Shown here in pieces: positions 1-8,539 of a stretch of 64,000 nt of DNA. The stretch's first letter is position 1. The number at the start of each line of letters is the position of its first letter. Both the position numbers and the translations under genes were made by a program. The stretch comes from an uncultured Rhodospirillaceae bacterium (GTDB taxonomy: Bacteria; Pseudomonadota; Alphaproteobacteria; Rhodospirillales; Rhodospirillaceae): positions 1 to 64,000 of the forward strand of contig CALSLN010000024.1 in the NCBI GenBank assembly GCA_943787205.1. Direction: 5' to 3'. The notes beneath the pieces are model-generated. The model was not told the DNA's origin, did not search any database, and was given only the letters and a program-made list of their open reading frames with translations.

Positions 1-368
1 CGGTTCTGAGAATGGGGATTTTCTTTTACGTGATTGGTCTCGGATTGATGATTGTCGCATCTGGTCTGTTTTCGGTTCTTTTGGCCCTAACTTTTCTAAC
101 CATGGGCAATGCGTTGTTTGTACCAGCGTCTTCTAGTATGGCATCGCAAAATGCGCCTGGTTCAGAGCAAGGCGCCGCACTTGGTGCTTTTCAGGCGGCT
201 GGCAATTTAGGCCGCGTCCTCACGCCAGCAGTTTCCGGTCTTATTTTCGCCGCCTATGGAACGACGGCACCTTTCTTTGTTGCTATCGCGCTTATATTGC
301 CGACATTTTTCCTCATTCGAATAGCGATTTCGCAAGCTAACTTGATCGAGACCGAGTCCGCGGCATAA
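1..368 (+). CDS. MFS transporter, C-terminal fragment (cut by window edge)
   Basis: The reading frame is open to base 1 and stops with TAA at 366-368, so the ATG at 12 is only an internal Met. The visible ~120 residues form alternating hydrophobic helices with a loop '[23 protein letters not shown]', typical of the last four helices of major facilitator superfamily drug or sugar exporters (family knowledge: proton-driven inner-membrane transport). The conserved 'G.....N.GR..GP...G' style loop supports MFS over other carriers. The substrate cannot be inferred from this fragment. The gene ends 35 bp before the decayed amine oxidase and may once have been co-transcribed with it. Confidence 0.75.
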   Translation, partial: VLRMGIFFYVIGLGLMIVASGLFSVLLALTFLTMGNALFVPASSSMASQNAPGSEQGAALGAFQAAGNLGRVLTPAVSGLIFAAYGTTAPFFVAIALILPTFFLIRIAISQANLIETESAA

Positions 369-403
369 CCTTCGCCTTCGGTTTGAAACTCTGGAGCCCC
401 ATC

Positions 404-1858
404 ATGATGAAATTTTCGCGTTCAATGTCTCGCCGTACGGCTATTGCGGGTACCGCATCTGCTGCCGCATTAGCATCCCGTCCGCTTCACGCCGCGACTG
501 AAAGTGACGTGGTCATCATCGGCGCTGGGCTGTCCGGTCTGTATGCGGCGATGCTGCTCGAGGAATCTGGCTATTCGGTGTCCGTCATTGAGGGGCGGGA
601 TCGGATTGGCGGCCGTCTCTACACCCTGAAGTGATTTGCCCGGGCAATCCCGAGGCGGGCGGAAACTCGATCCTTGGCGGTTACGGACGCGAATGCGCGA
701 CATGTGCGACCGCCTGAGTGTCCCCTTGATGGATTACAAAACCACGCGGCGCGCTTATCCAAGCCTGAGCTTGCGCTCGGTGGGTCCGTCATTCCAGCCG
801 ATGGATTGGCCGTCTCATCCGCTGAATAAGATGCCCGAAGGTGCGCGCGACCGCAGCCCTAGTGGTTACATCTGGGGCGTCATTGCGCGCAACAACCCGC
901 TCGATTCCTTTGAGGATTGGTACGACCCCCGAAGGCGTGGAAGCATGACGGCCCTGTTTACGGTCTCCTCCGCAATTTAGGAGTGGTCCGAGGAGACGAT
1001 CGCTCAGGTGTATCGACACCAATCCGCAATACGCCACGTCGGCCCACGATACCTCTTTGCTCATGTGGTACTTCATTCAGAAGTGGTTCGCGACGCAGGA
1101 CGAGATCGAACCCGTGTCCCTGTCCGCGATCGGTGGCAACCAACGTATCCCTGAGGCGATGGCCAACACGCTCAAGTCCGACATCCATTTAGGGAACGAC
1201 TGTCGTTGGCATTCGCAGTGAGAAAAATCGCACGCTGAAGTCCATTGCGACGATGGCCCGTGTCTTTAAGGCCAAGCGCGTGATCTGTTCGACGCCCTTG
1301 CCACCGCTGCGATGGATCAGGTTTGATCCCATCCTGCCGGCTCACAAAACGGGCCGCCGTCCTCAACATGTCGGCCAGCAGTTAATCACCCAAGTTCACA
1401 TCATTCCTAAAGAGCCCTTTTGGGAAGAAGATGGTTTTGATCCGTCTATGTGGACGGATACACCCGCCGGCGTTGTGACCGCGCAACGCTTCGGTGAAAC
1501 CGATGAAGAAATCACCAACTTCCTGTGCTGGGGCCGCGGTCATATTGCCCAGTATTTGGATACCTTAGGCGAAGAAGAAGCAAAGGCGAGGGTGGTCAAA
1601 GAGATTGAAACCCTTCGTCCTGCGGCAAAGGGCAAGATTGAAGCTGGTGGCTTTAAGTCCTGGCAGCTTGATCCGTTCGCGGGCGGTGACTGGGTCGTCT
1701 GGGCGCCGGGCCAAATTGCCACGCATCTGCTTGATGTTGGTAAGTCGGAAGGACGCATTCACTTTTGTGGTGAACATACAGCTTTGTCCAACCGTGGAAT
1801 GGAGGGGGCGATGGAGTCTGGGGAACGGGCCGCATTCGAGGTGCTCGACACCCTCTAG
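404..1858 (+). pseudogene. Decayed Tat-type flavin amine oxidase (multiple frameshifts)
   Basis: The gene starts well: GGAG lies 7 nt before ATG 404, followed by a Tat-like leader '[10 protein letters not shown]' and the dinucleotide-binding motif '[24 protein letters not shown]...GRDRIGGRL'. Frame 2 then hits TGA at 632-634. Homology continues in other frames: 'NPEAGGNSILGGYGR' (frame 1, near 646), 'MDWPSHPLNKMPEG...NNPLDSFEDW' (frame 3), 'NPQYATSAHDTSLLMWYF...GGNQRIPEAM' (near 1020-1190), then from about 1253 'FKAKRVICSTPLPPLRW' through 'RIHFCGEHTALSNRGMEGAMESGERAAFEVLD'. Each block matches the intact paralogs at 27448 and 28913 in order. At least four frame changes make a functional product very unlikely. 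The family oxidises amines with FAD. Sequencing error is a less likely explanation because neighbouring genes are clean. Confidence 0.88.
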
Positions 1859-1879
1859 TCTTCGTGAATATGCATTAAA

Positions 1880-1911
1880 AAAGGGCGGCTCGTTTGAGCC
1901 GCCCTTTCTTT
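1880..1911. terminator. Bidirectional rho-independent terminator
   Basis: Perfect 12-bp stem AAAGGGCGGCTC / GAGCCGCCCTTT around a GTTT loop, followed by CTTTT on the plus strand and with an A-run on the left that becomes T's on the minus strand. It sits between the converging amine oxidase remnant and the TonB receptor, so it can serve both. Confidence 0.9.
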
Positions 1912-1929
1912 TGATCGCTATGGTCTCAA

Positions 1930-4443
1930 TTAGAATGTAATCGAGGACCGAAGACCGAAAGTGCGTTTGTCCTGTGGAAGGAGAATTGCACCAAGTTTGG
2001 TGAAGTCGAAGACTCCTGGGGCGTCGATGAGCGAGAAGTCAGTGAACTCTTGTCCACCGCGCCACTTATCTTCGTCGAACAGGTTCTTGACGTAGAACTC
2101 GACCCGTAGGTTGTCTCGTTGAACACCCATGCGAGCGTTGACCAGGAAGTAAGAATCGAGAGATGCAAGGTTGGTCACGCCGATCAGAGATTTGCCCATG
2201 TAGTTCACGTCACCACGCGTATACCACTCCCATTCACCGGTGAGGGGGGCTGTGTACGTGGTCGAGAAATTACCGGACCATTTGGGGAAACGACCAGCGC
2301 GGTTACCGTCGACCGTAGACGTGCCTAGCGTGGTTGCCTGTGAGTCGGTCGCTGTAGTGAATGTCGTGAACTCGTTCTCGTTGTACGTGATGTTTAAGTT
2401 CGCAGACCATTGATCGCTGATCTGGAAGGCGGACTCAATTTCGACACCGTAGTACTCGGAGCTTCCTGAGGTCGCGGCGCTGTCAAAGTTTGGATTAGTA
2501 TTTGGTACGCCGTCTTCATTGTCATCACGGAAGATTGTGACAAAGGAGGATGAAGGTGCGTTTTTCCACTCTTGGAAATAAGCAGCGACGTTGAGCAGAA
2601 AGCGACCGTCCATCCAAGTGGATTTCATACCAACTTCAACGGAGTCCAGTTTTTGATCTGGAGTCAGGAGAGCGAATTGGTCGCCCAACGCAGATTCAAA
2701 CTGCTGACATTCCGACTGTGTGCTCGGAAGCCCAGTCCGTGGGTCGGTAAAGGGCACCGAGTAAACAATGGTCTGACAGTTGACCAAGTTGGAGTTGATC
2801 ACACCTGGCAGAACCCCGCGGGACGCTGTGGCATACAGATTAACGTCTTCCGTTGCCTTATAGCTTGCCGAGAAGCGAGGCAGCCAATTCTTGAATTTAT
2901 TAGTGAATGTTCCAACGCCATCACCACGTTCGTCTTCTTGGTAACGAAGTTCCACGTCTACGGTGAATTGGTCAGTCAGGTCGTAAGATACTGATCCATA
3001 GACACCCAAAACATCAACGGTATCGCCGCCATCAACACTGGTCGGGAATAGTCCTGGGACGTCACAATTCACGCCGATTCCGGCAAAGACACCAAAGTTT
3101 GCACAAGTGAACACAAGTGTGCCGCCACCGGCGCTGGTGAGATAGTCTTGGTTGTAGTAGTTGGCACCGGCAACCCAGCGCAGGCGACCTTCATCGGATG
3201 ATGTGGCGCGGATATCGAAGCCGTAGTCTTCGCCAGCTTGTGGGTTGGTTACATACCAGGCTTCCACGTCTGTCATATCCCAATCGCGGAGGCCGTTGGA
3301 GGCATTTTCGTTGTAGGAGGCCGTCCCTGTAACGGTAATGCCGTTATCCATTTCGTAGTCGCCGGTTAGGCTGAAGCGCTTGATTTCGCGGACCAAGCCG
3401 AACCCGTCAATTTGAGGTACGCCAGGAACCTGACCACCATTAAGCAACTGATTAGCCACAATGTCGGGGACTGTTGAAACAAGAATTTGCGGGAACAGAC
3501 TGCCATTACTTGTCACCGAAGGTGCGCCAGCTTCTCCTGGGCTAGGTAACGTGCCGCATCTGAACAAGGATGGGGATAGGGTTATTGGGTTCCGGTCGGA
3601 ATCAAGGCCAGGCAGTGTTGTGCCCGAGCACGTGTCATTCAGACGACCTTGCAGAAAGGCAACAGCCTCAGGTCCATCGCTGTCTTCTTGGTAAAATGCG
3701 CGCAATTTAAGAGTAAAATTCTCGGATGGCTGGGCATAGAGCTGAGCACTGATGGAATCTGACCCTTGCTCACCAAGTTCAGTCCCGTCGGTTGCCGTGT
3801 AATAGCTGCCTCTTTGATAAAGGCGGCCGGCAACGCGGAATGCCAATTTGTTTTCAATCAGCGGGCCTTCGAAACTGGCCTGGACTTCGTAGTTGTCGTA
3901 GGTCCCGGCATCGAGCAGCACTTTTCCGGAGAATTCCTCAAGGCTTGGCGTCGATGTGATGTAGTTGATCGCTCCTGCAAAAGAGTTGCGAGCGAACTGG
4001 GCAGACTGTGGACCCTTAATAATTTCAACGCGCTCTAAGTCCATCAGGGCGATTGACTGTGCGCCCTGAAGGGCAAACACACCATCAATGAACAAAGACG
4101 CAGTTTGCAGGGTCGAGAATTCAGAACCCTCGACGCCACGGAAGCGGATGTTGGCGTTCAAGCGACCTGGGCGGTTACCAGCAAGATCGTTGTTGAACTG
4201 CATGCCAGTCGTCTGCATAGAAATGTCTTCAAGGTTTTTGAAGCCAGCTCGATCGATTTGATCTGCGGTGAACGCGGTGACAGAAAGCGGAACGTCTTGA
4301 AGGCTTTCAGCCCTCTTACGTGCTGTGACGACAATTTCCTCTAGCGCCAAAGTTTGCGCTTGGGCTGTGTTGACCGATAGGTCTGGACCGACGGCCACAG
4401 CGGTAAACACAGCAACGGATGTTGCTAGGCACTTCTTGAACAT
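1930..4443 (-). CDS. TonB-dependent outer-membrane receptor
   Basis: 837 residues with a signal peptide ('MFKKCLATSVAVFTAVAV...AQAQT'), then a TonB-box-like stretch 'LALEEIVVTARKRAESLQDVPLSVTAF', a plug domain with 'LERVEIIKGPQSAQFARNSFAGAINYIT', and a long beta-barrel ending 'FGLRSSITF' with the C-terminal Phe used by the Bam machinery. Receptors of this family import scarce ligands (siderophores, cofactors, oligosaccharides, aromatic breakdown products) with energy from TonB-ExbBD. Cys pairs in loops (for example 'NDTC...LFRCG' and 'VNCQ...SECQQF') could form extracellular disulfides. The gene is monocistronic as far as can be seen, with 230 bp upstream and a strong terminator downstream. 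The ligand is unknown; nearby oxidases suggest an organic catabolic substrate, which is inference. Confidence 0.93.
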   Translation of the reverse strand: MFKKCLATSVAVFTAVAVGPDLSVNTAQAQTLALEEIVVTARKRAESLQDVPLSVTAFTADQIDRAGFKNLEDISMQTTGMQFNNDLAGNRPGRLNANIRFRGVEGSEFSTLQTASLFIDGVFALQGAQSIALMDLERVEIIKGPQSAQFARNSFAGAINYITSTPSLEEFSGKVLLDAGTYDNYEVQASFEGPLIENKLAFRVAGRLYQRGSYYTATDGTELGEQGSDSISAQLYAQPSENFTLKLRAFYQEDSDGPEAVAFLQGRLNDTCSGTTLPGLDSDRNPITLSPSLFRCGTLPSPGEAGAPSVTSNGSLFPQILVSTVPDIVANQLLNGGQVPGVPQIDGFGLVREIKRFSLTGDYEMDNGITVTGTASYNENASNGLRDWDMTDVEAWYVTNPQAGEDYGFDIRATSSDEGRLRWVAGANYYNQDYLTSAGGGTLVFTCANFGVFAGIGVNCDVPGLFPTSVDGGDTVDVLGVYGSVSYDLTDQFTVDVELRYQEDERGDGVGTFTNKFKNWLPRFSASYKATEDVNLYATASRGVLPGVINSNLVNCQTIVYSVPFTDPRTGLPSTQSECQQFESALGDQFALLTPDQKLDSVEVGMKSTWMDGRFLLNVAAYFQEWKNAPSSSFVTIFRDDNEDGVPNTNPNFDSAATSGSSEYYGVEIESAFQISDQWSANLNITYNENEFTTFTTATDSQATTLGTSTVDGNRAGRFPKWSGNFSTTYTAPLTGEWEWYTRGDVNYMGKSLIGVTNLASLDSYFLVNARMGVQRDNLRVEFYVKNLFDEDKWRGGQEFTDFSLIDAPGVFDFTKLGAILLPQDKRTFGLRSSITF

Positions 4444-4673
4444 GATGCTTCCCCCAAAGACATAGAATAAAATTCTACAGATGGGGTAATGTCGCTGCAG
4501 AACTCTATAAAATCAAAGCTTAAACGCAGCTGGCGCTCTACTAGTGAGCAGTTGTGGCTTTGGGGTCACATTGTTGAGCGGTCCCTGTGATGCGGACAAA
4601 AGGGCGGTTTGTATGGATCGCTATCCTTGTGGCCTGGAAAACCCTAGATCCCAGCGGCCATGCCGCTCCATTT

Positions 4674-6161
4674 TCACAGGCCTAAGACTCCAGGGTTGAT
4701 CAGATTGTTTGGATCGACAGATCGCTTTAAATCCCGAACGAGCGATATTGTCTCGCTTTTGGTGGCAGAGGCGTAGGAATAGAATCGGCCGTACTGCATG
4801 TGAGCCGCCCCCAGATCATCCATCATTGTTGCAAATGCTTCGCGAATGACACGAACACGTTGATCCCGGCGTTCGGCATCTGCACCTTCTGGCGCTGGGT
4901 CTTCTACGTGCGCCATGCCGTTGTGATGCAAGGCACTGGCTTTTCCGTGCCAGTACAAGACCGGTTCGACCATCATTGCGTGTCCGGCACAGGCGAAGGA
5001 CAGGGAGGCGTCGATGCCCAGTGCGATCATATCTGCGAAGTGATCATTTAAGACGGTCATGAAGCCATCATAGGCGTCAGTTACGCGACTTAATGGGAAC
5101 ACACCGTGAGTCCAAATTTGCTTCCGGCCTTTCGCATCTAGTGGAGATTGCACAAACGAAAACGGATTCCCGCGAATGAAATCAGGTGCGACTGGATCGA
5201 CCGCGCTTCCTTCCGACCCAACCAGTTCAACGATGGCAGCGAGATGAGCGTCAGCGATATCCTGCGTCCAGCCTTCGCACACCACGTGCATGGTCGGGTT
5301 GCTTACTGGTTCGTCGCCGAGCGGGGCAGGCCCAACACCGAGGCATTCGGATGCGAGGCCGGATTGTCCGACGGCTCTTATGGCTGGGATGAGTGTCTCG
5401 AACGATGCGAAAGTAAACGACGCAGAGGCCTGCCCTTTAGGAATTTTCTCAAGTCGCAATGTGGCCGAGACTTTGACGCCAAGGGCGCCTGCATCATTGA
5501 GAAATGGGCCGGTCAAATCAGGGCCGTTGTTGCGGAAAAAGGGGATGGAATTTTTGGTCGCCCCAGATCCGGTCGCAATGATAGCGCCGTTGGCGGATAC
5601 GACTTCAAGCCCCAGCACTGAATCTGCGGCTGTGCCATTTTTTGCTGATCCAAAAAACATGCAGTTGTTAGAAAGGCTGCCACCAACCGTCGAATAGCGG
5701 CCGGTCGTTGGGCCGAACATTGTGGCGCGCATGCCGTGTTCAGCTGTTGCGGCCATCATGGTTTCCCAGGTGCACCCTGATTCAACGGTCACCGTCATAT
5801 TGTCTGGATTGACGTCGAGAATGCGATCAAGCCGCCGCGTATCCAGCACAATTGCTGGCACGGCGTTCTTCTTACTTTGCACATAACCAGCTGTGTAGGA
5901 GAGGCCACCGCCTCTTGGGAGCAACGCAACTCCAGCCTTCGTGCAGGCTCGGATTGCATCACACGTCTCTTCCCTTGAGGCTGGTGCGATGACGGCCAGA
6001 GGTGAGGGGCCTGAGAAAAACAGATCTTCCGCGAATTGCTCACGGGTTTTGCCGTCTGTGTGGACGTGTTCACTACCGAGTATGGACTCGAGATCGGCGA
6101 TGACTTTTTCTGCTTCCATAGGTTTTAATCCAGTGGTCGTATGTGATGGATGTGAAGACAT
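4674..6161 (-). CDS. FAD-binding (PCMH/VAO-type) oxidase or dehydrogenase
   Basis: 495 residues. The N-terminal half is a PCMH-type FAD domain: 'PLAVIAPASREETCDAIRACTKAGVALLPRGGGLSYTAGY' binds the FAD pyrophosphate, followed by 'MTVTVESGCTWETM' and 'TTGRYSTVGGSLSNNCMFFGSAKNGTAADSVLGLEVV', the typical second FAD stretch. The C-terminal part resembles the GlcD/VAO substrate-binding lobe and ends 'LKRSVDPNNLINPGVLGL', the common C-terminal signature of glycolate/D-lactate dehydrogenase relatives. It probably oxidises a hydroxy acid or phenolic alcohol in the cytoplasm. There is no signal peptide. It is divergent from the MDR reductase at 6199 with only 37 bp between starts; an internal Met at 6119 is an alternative start that would leave more room for promoters. 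Confidence 0.85.
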   Translation of the reverse strand: MSSHPSHTTTGLKPMEAEKVIADLESILGSEHVHTDGKTREQFAEDLFFSGPSPLAVIAPASREETCDAIRACTKAGVALLPRGGGLSYTAGYVQSKKNAVPAIVLDTRRLDRILDVNPDNMTVTVESGCTWETMMAATAEHGMRATMFGPTTGRYSTVGGSLSNNCMFFGSAKNGTAADSVLGLEVVSANGAIIATGSGATKNSIPFFRNNGPDLTGPFLNDAGALGVKVSATLRLEKIPKGQASASFTFASFETLIPAIRAVGQSGLASECLGVGPAPLGDEPVSNPTMHVVCEGWTQDIADAHLAAIVELVGSEGSAVDPVAPDFIRGNPFSFVQSPLDAKGRKQIWTHGVFPLSRVTDAYDGFMTVLNDHFADMIALGIDASLSFACAGHAMMVEPVLYWHGKASALHHNGMAHVEDPAPEGADAERRDQRVRVIREAFATMMDDLGAAHMQYGRFYSYASATKSETISLVRDLKRSVDPNNLINPGVLGL

Positions 6162-6198
6162 ATCCTGCCACGAAAAGAACGATGGAGCACTCAGTCAA

Positions 6199-7182
6199 AT
6201 GAAAGTTGCGCGTTATACCCGTATCGGGACTCCAACTGACGTTATTGAGATTGTCGACGAAGATACGCCGGCACCGCAAAGCGATGAGGTGACGATCCGC
6301 ATGGAGGCGGCGCCGATCCACCTTGCCGACTTGTACTGTATGGCTGGGAAGGAAAGGTTCAACCTTCCGTTGCCGGCGACGCCTGGGTTCGAAGGTGTGG
6401 GGCGTATTAGTGCGGTCGGCGCAGGTGTTAAGAATTGGTCCGTCGGCGACCGTGTGTTTCCGCCGTTGGCTTCTGGCACGTGGAGAACAGAGCTTACGGT
6501 CAGCGCGACAGAGTTGCTTCCCGCTCCAACTGGCGATGCGGTTCAGCTCTCTCTTATGCCAATTAATCCTCCGACCTCTTATCTCATTCTCGAAGACTAT
6601 GGTGATCTGAACGAGGGCGATTGGATTATTCAGAATGCGGCCAACTCGAACTGTGGACGGTATTTGATTGAGCTGGCGAAGCTGCGCGGTATTAAGACAA
6701 TCAATGTCGTTCGCCGCCCGGAACTTATTGATGAGTTAAAGGCGCTTGGCGGAGATATTGTTCTGGTGGACGGAGATGACCTGTCTGATCGCGTTCTAAA
6801 AGAAACAGAGGGTGTGCCCGCAAAGCTAGGCGTTGATGCGGTTAACGGCATGGCCACGGCTCGCATTGCGTCTTGTCTGGCTGACGGAAGTACGGTCTTG
6901 GCCTACGGCATGTTGACTGATGAGCCTTGCATGATTCCCTCCGACGTCGCCTTTCTGAGAGATATCCGCCTAGAAGGATTTTATACGGTTCGCCAGTTTA
7001 GTAAGCGTACGCCGGAAGCCGTGCGGGCCATTTACACTGAATTGGCACGGTTGTTTGAGGCCGGCACACTGACTGCTAAGATCGCAGCGACGTACTCGCT
7101 CGATAATATTAAAGAGGCGGTTGCCCACGCGGGTCGCCGCGGTGCGGAACGCGATGGTAAGATCATTCTGACAATGGACTAA
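6199..7182 (+). CDS. Zinc-independent MDR-family NAD(P)H reductase (quinone/enoyl reductase-like)
   Basis: 327 residues from ATG 6199 ('MKVARYTRIGTPTDVIEIVDED'). The track's upstream start would run through the divergent oxidase gene, so it is rejected. The protein has the MDR layout: a GroES-like N-terminal domain with 'TPGFEGVGRISAVGAGVKNWSVGDRVFP', then a Rossmann domain. 'WIIQNAANSNCGRYLIELAKLRGIKTINVVRR' closely resembles the 2-enoyl-thioester reductase (MECR/Etr1) pattern 'QNAANS.VG...IQLAK..G..TIN..R'. Family knowledge: NADPH-dependent reduction of an enoyl thioester or quinone. No zinc ligands are obvious. It is translationally coupled to the amidohydrolase (TAATG overlap at 7180-7184), suggesting the two act on the same substrate class. 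Confidence 0.85.
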   Translation: MKVARYTRIGTPTDVIEIVDEDTPAPQSDEVTIRMEAAPIHLADLYCMAGKERFNLPLPATPGFEGVGRISAVGAGVKNWSVGDRVFPPLASGTWRTELTVSATELLPAPTGDAVQLSLMPINPPTSYLILEDYGDLNEGDWIIQNAANSNCGRYLIELAKLRGIKTINVVRRPELIDELKALGGDIVLVDGDDLSDRVLKETEGVPAKLGVDAVNGMATARIASCLADGSTVLAYGMLTDEPCMIPSDVAFLRDIRLEGFYTVRQFSKRTPEAVRAIYTELARLFEAGTLTAKIAATYSLDNIKEAVAHAGRRGAERDGKIILTMD

Positions 7183-8522
7183 TGATAATGACCCAGTATC
7201 TCATACGTTTATGTCTATCTGCAGTAATCGCAAGCATTGCGGTGTTCAATATTGGTGATGCCGCCGCTCAGTCGGTTCTCATTAAAAATGTAACCCTCAT
7301 AGATGGAACGGGTGCTGCTCCAGTGACCGGTGCGTCCGTGTTTGTGGAAGACGGTCGGTTCTCCAGAATATCGACAAGCGCCATTGCGACCCCTGACGGT
7401 GTTTCGGTTGTGGATGGCACTGGTAAATTTCTGATGCCAGGCATTATTGATAGCCATATCCATTTGCCCGGTGGGCGTGCTGGCGCTGGTAACCGGCAAA
7501 TGCTGATTAACAGGCCTGTCGCGTTGAAATCTATGGCGGCCTATCTCTACTCCGGTGTCACCGCTGTTTACGATTCTGGCAACAATGCAGAGTTCATTTA
7601 CGGTATGCGTGAGGACGAGCGCGCTGGCCGCGTACTTGGTCCACGCATTTACGCGACCATAAGTCTCATTGCTCCTCCAGAAGGTCATGGTTGCTGCGCT
7701 GGTGGTACGGTTGTCCATGACTATGAAGACGGCGTGAAGAAACTTGATGCGCTTTTTAAAATGAAACCGGACTTGCTTAAATTTACGCGCGAACGCCGTG
7801 GCATGGGGCCAGTTGGTCGCAACATTCCTTTGCTCGAAACTGGTTTGATGAACAAGCTTGTTGCCTATGCTCATGAGAATGGAGTGAGAACAACTGTCCA
7901 TGTGTCTGAAGTGGAGCTGGCCCGCGAAGCCATAGAGGCTGGAACCGATGCTTTTGCGCACACCGTTTATCTCGACGACGCCAATGCAAATTTTGCATCA
8001 CTCATCGCGGAGAAGGGGGTCATTCTTTCGACCACGATGACGCGCATTGAGGCAGACACAACGTTTTTTGACGAGCCGCTCTATGTGGCGACTATCCCTG
8101 AAGAGACCCGCGACGAAATTCGAGCGAGTGAGCGCTTCAACGGCTCGCCCTACACAGGGTGGCTGAGTTCTCTGCGCCCTGCGATCATGAACAACATCAA
8201 AGTACTGCATGAAGCCGGTGTCATTCTCGCAATGGGGACTGATCGATCTTTGGGGCCATTGCCGCACCAAGAGCTAGAAGTAATCGTTGAATCCGGAATT
8301 GCACCGCTTGATGCTATTCGTATGGGGACCCTAAACGCAGCCGCCTACATAGGCGTGGATGATGAGATCGGTTCCATCGAAGAAGGCAAACTTGCAGATA
8401 TGCTTTTGCTTGATGCAGACCCCAGCGTGGATATCAGCAACACAACGCTGATTCATTCTGTCTACAAGGGTGGCGTTTGGATTGACCGTGCCGCCTTAGA
8501 CGTTCCGGCAAATCGCCATTGA
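7182..8522 (+). CDS. Secreted metal-dependent amidohydrolase (imidazolonepropionase-like)
   Basis: 446 residues. The start overlaps the previous stop (TAATG). A signal peptide ('MIMTQYLIRLCLSAVIASIAVFNIGDAAAQS') predicts periplasmic export. The amidohydrolase fold is shown by 'LIDGTGAAPVTGASVFVEDGRF', the metal site 'LMPGIIDSHIHLPGG' (HxH), a likely metal-bridging Lys region 'DLLKFTRERRG', 'TTVHVSEVELAREAIEAGTDAFAHTVY' (two further His), the Asp in 'ILAMGTDRSLGPLPHQEL', and the C-terminal 'IGVDDEIGSIEEGKLADMLLLDADPSVDI'. Family members hydrolyse cyclic amides, dipeptides or related C-N bonds. The substrate is unknown. It is operonic with the MDR reductase. The Cys-Cys in 'PEGHGCCAGGTVVHDYEDG' is unusual for the family and could bind metal or form a disulfide. 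Confidence 0.88.
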   Translation: MIMTQYLIRLCLSAVIASIAVFNIGDAAAQSVLIKNVTLIDGTGAAPVTGASVFVEDGRFSRISTSAIATPDGVSVVDGTGKFLMPGIIDSHIHLPGGRAGAGNRQMLINRPVALKSMAAYLYSGVTAVYDSGNNAEFIYGMREDERAGRVLGPRIYATISLIAPPEGHGCCAGGTVVHDYEDGVKKLDALFKMKPDLLKFTRERRGMGPVGRNIPLLETGLMNKLVAYAHENGVRTTVHVSEVELAREAIEAGTDAFAHTVYLDDANANFASLIAEKGVILSTTMTRIEADTTFFDEPLYVATIPEETRDEIRASERFNGSPYTGWLSSLRPAIMNNIKVLHEAGVILAMGTDRSLGPLPHQELEVIVESGIAPLDAIRMGTLNAAAYIGVDDEIGSIEEGKLADMLLLDADPSVDISNTTLIHSVYKGGVWIDRAALDVPANRH

Positions 8523-8539
8523 GGTCTGCCTGCGGCCAT

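Noticed and set aside
5941-6198. Upstream extension of the MDR reductase ORF
   Set aside because: Overlaps the divergent FAD oxidase; the conserved N-terminus begins at ATG 6199.
7215-7961. 248-aa minus-strand ORF
   Set aside because: Lies entirely antisense to the amidohydrolase, with no domain and no RBS; a shadow of a well-supported gene.
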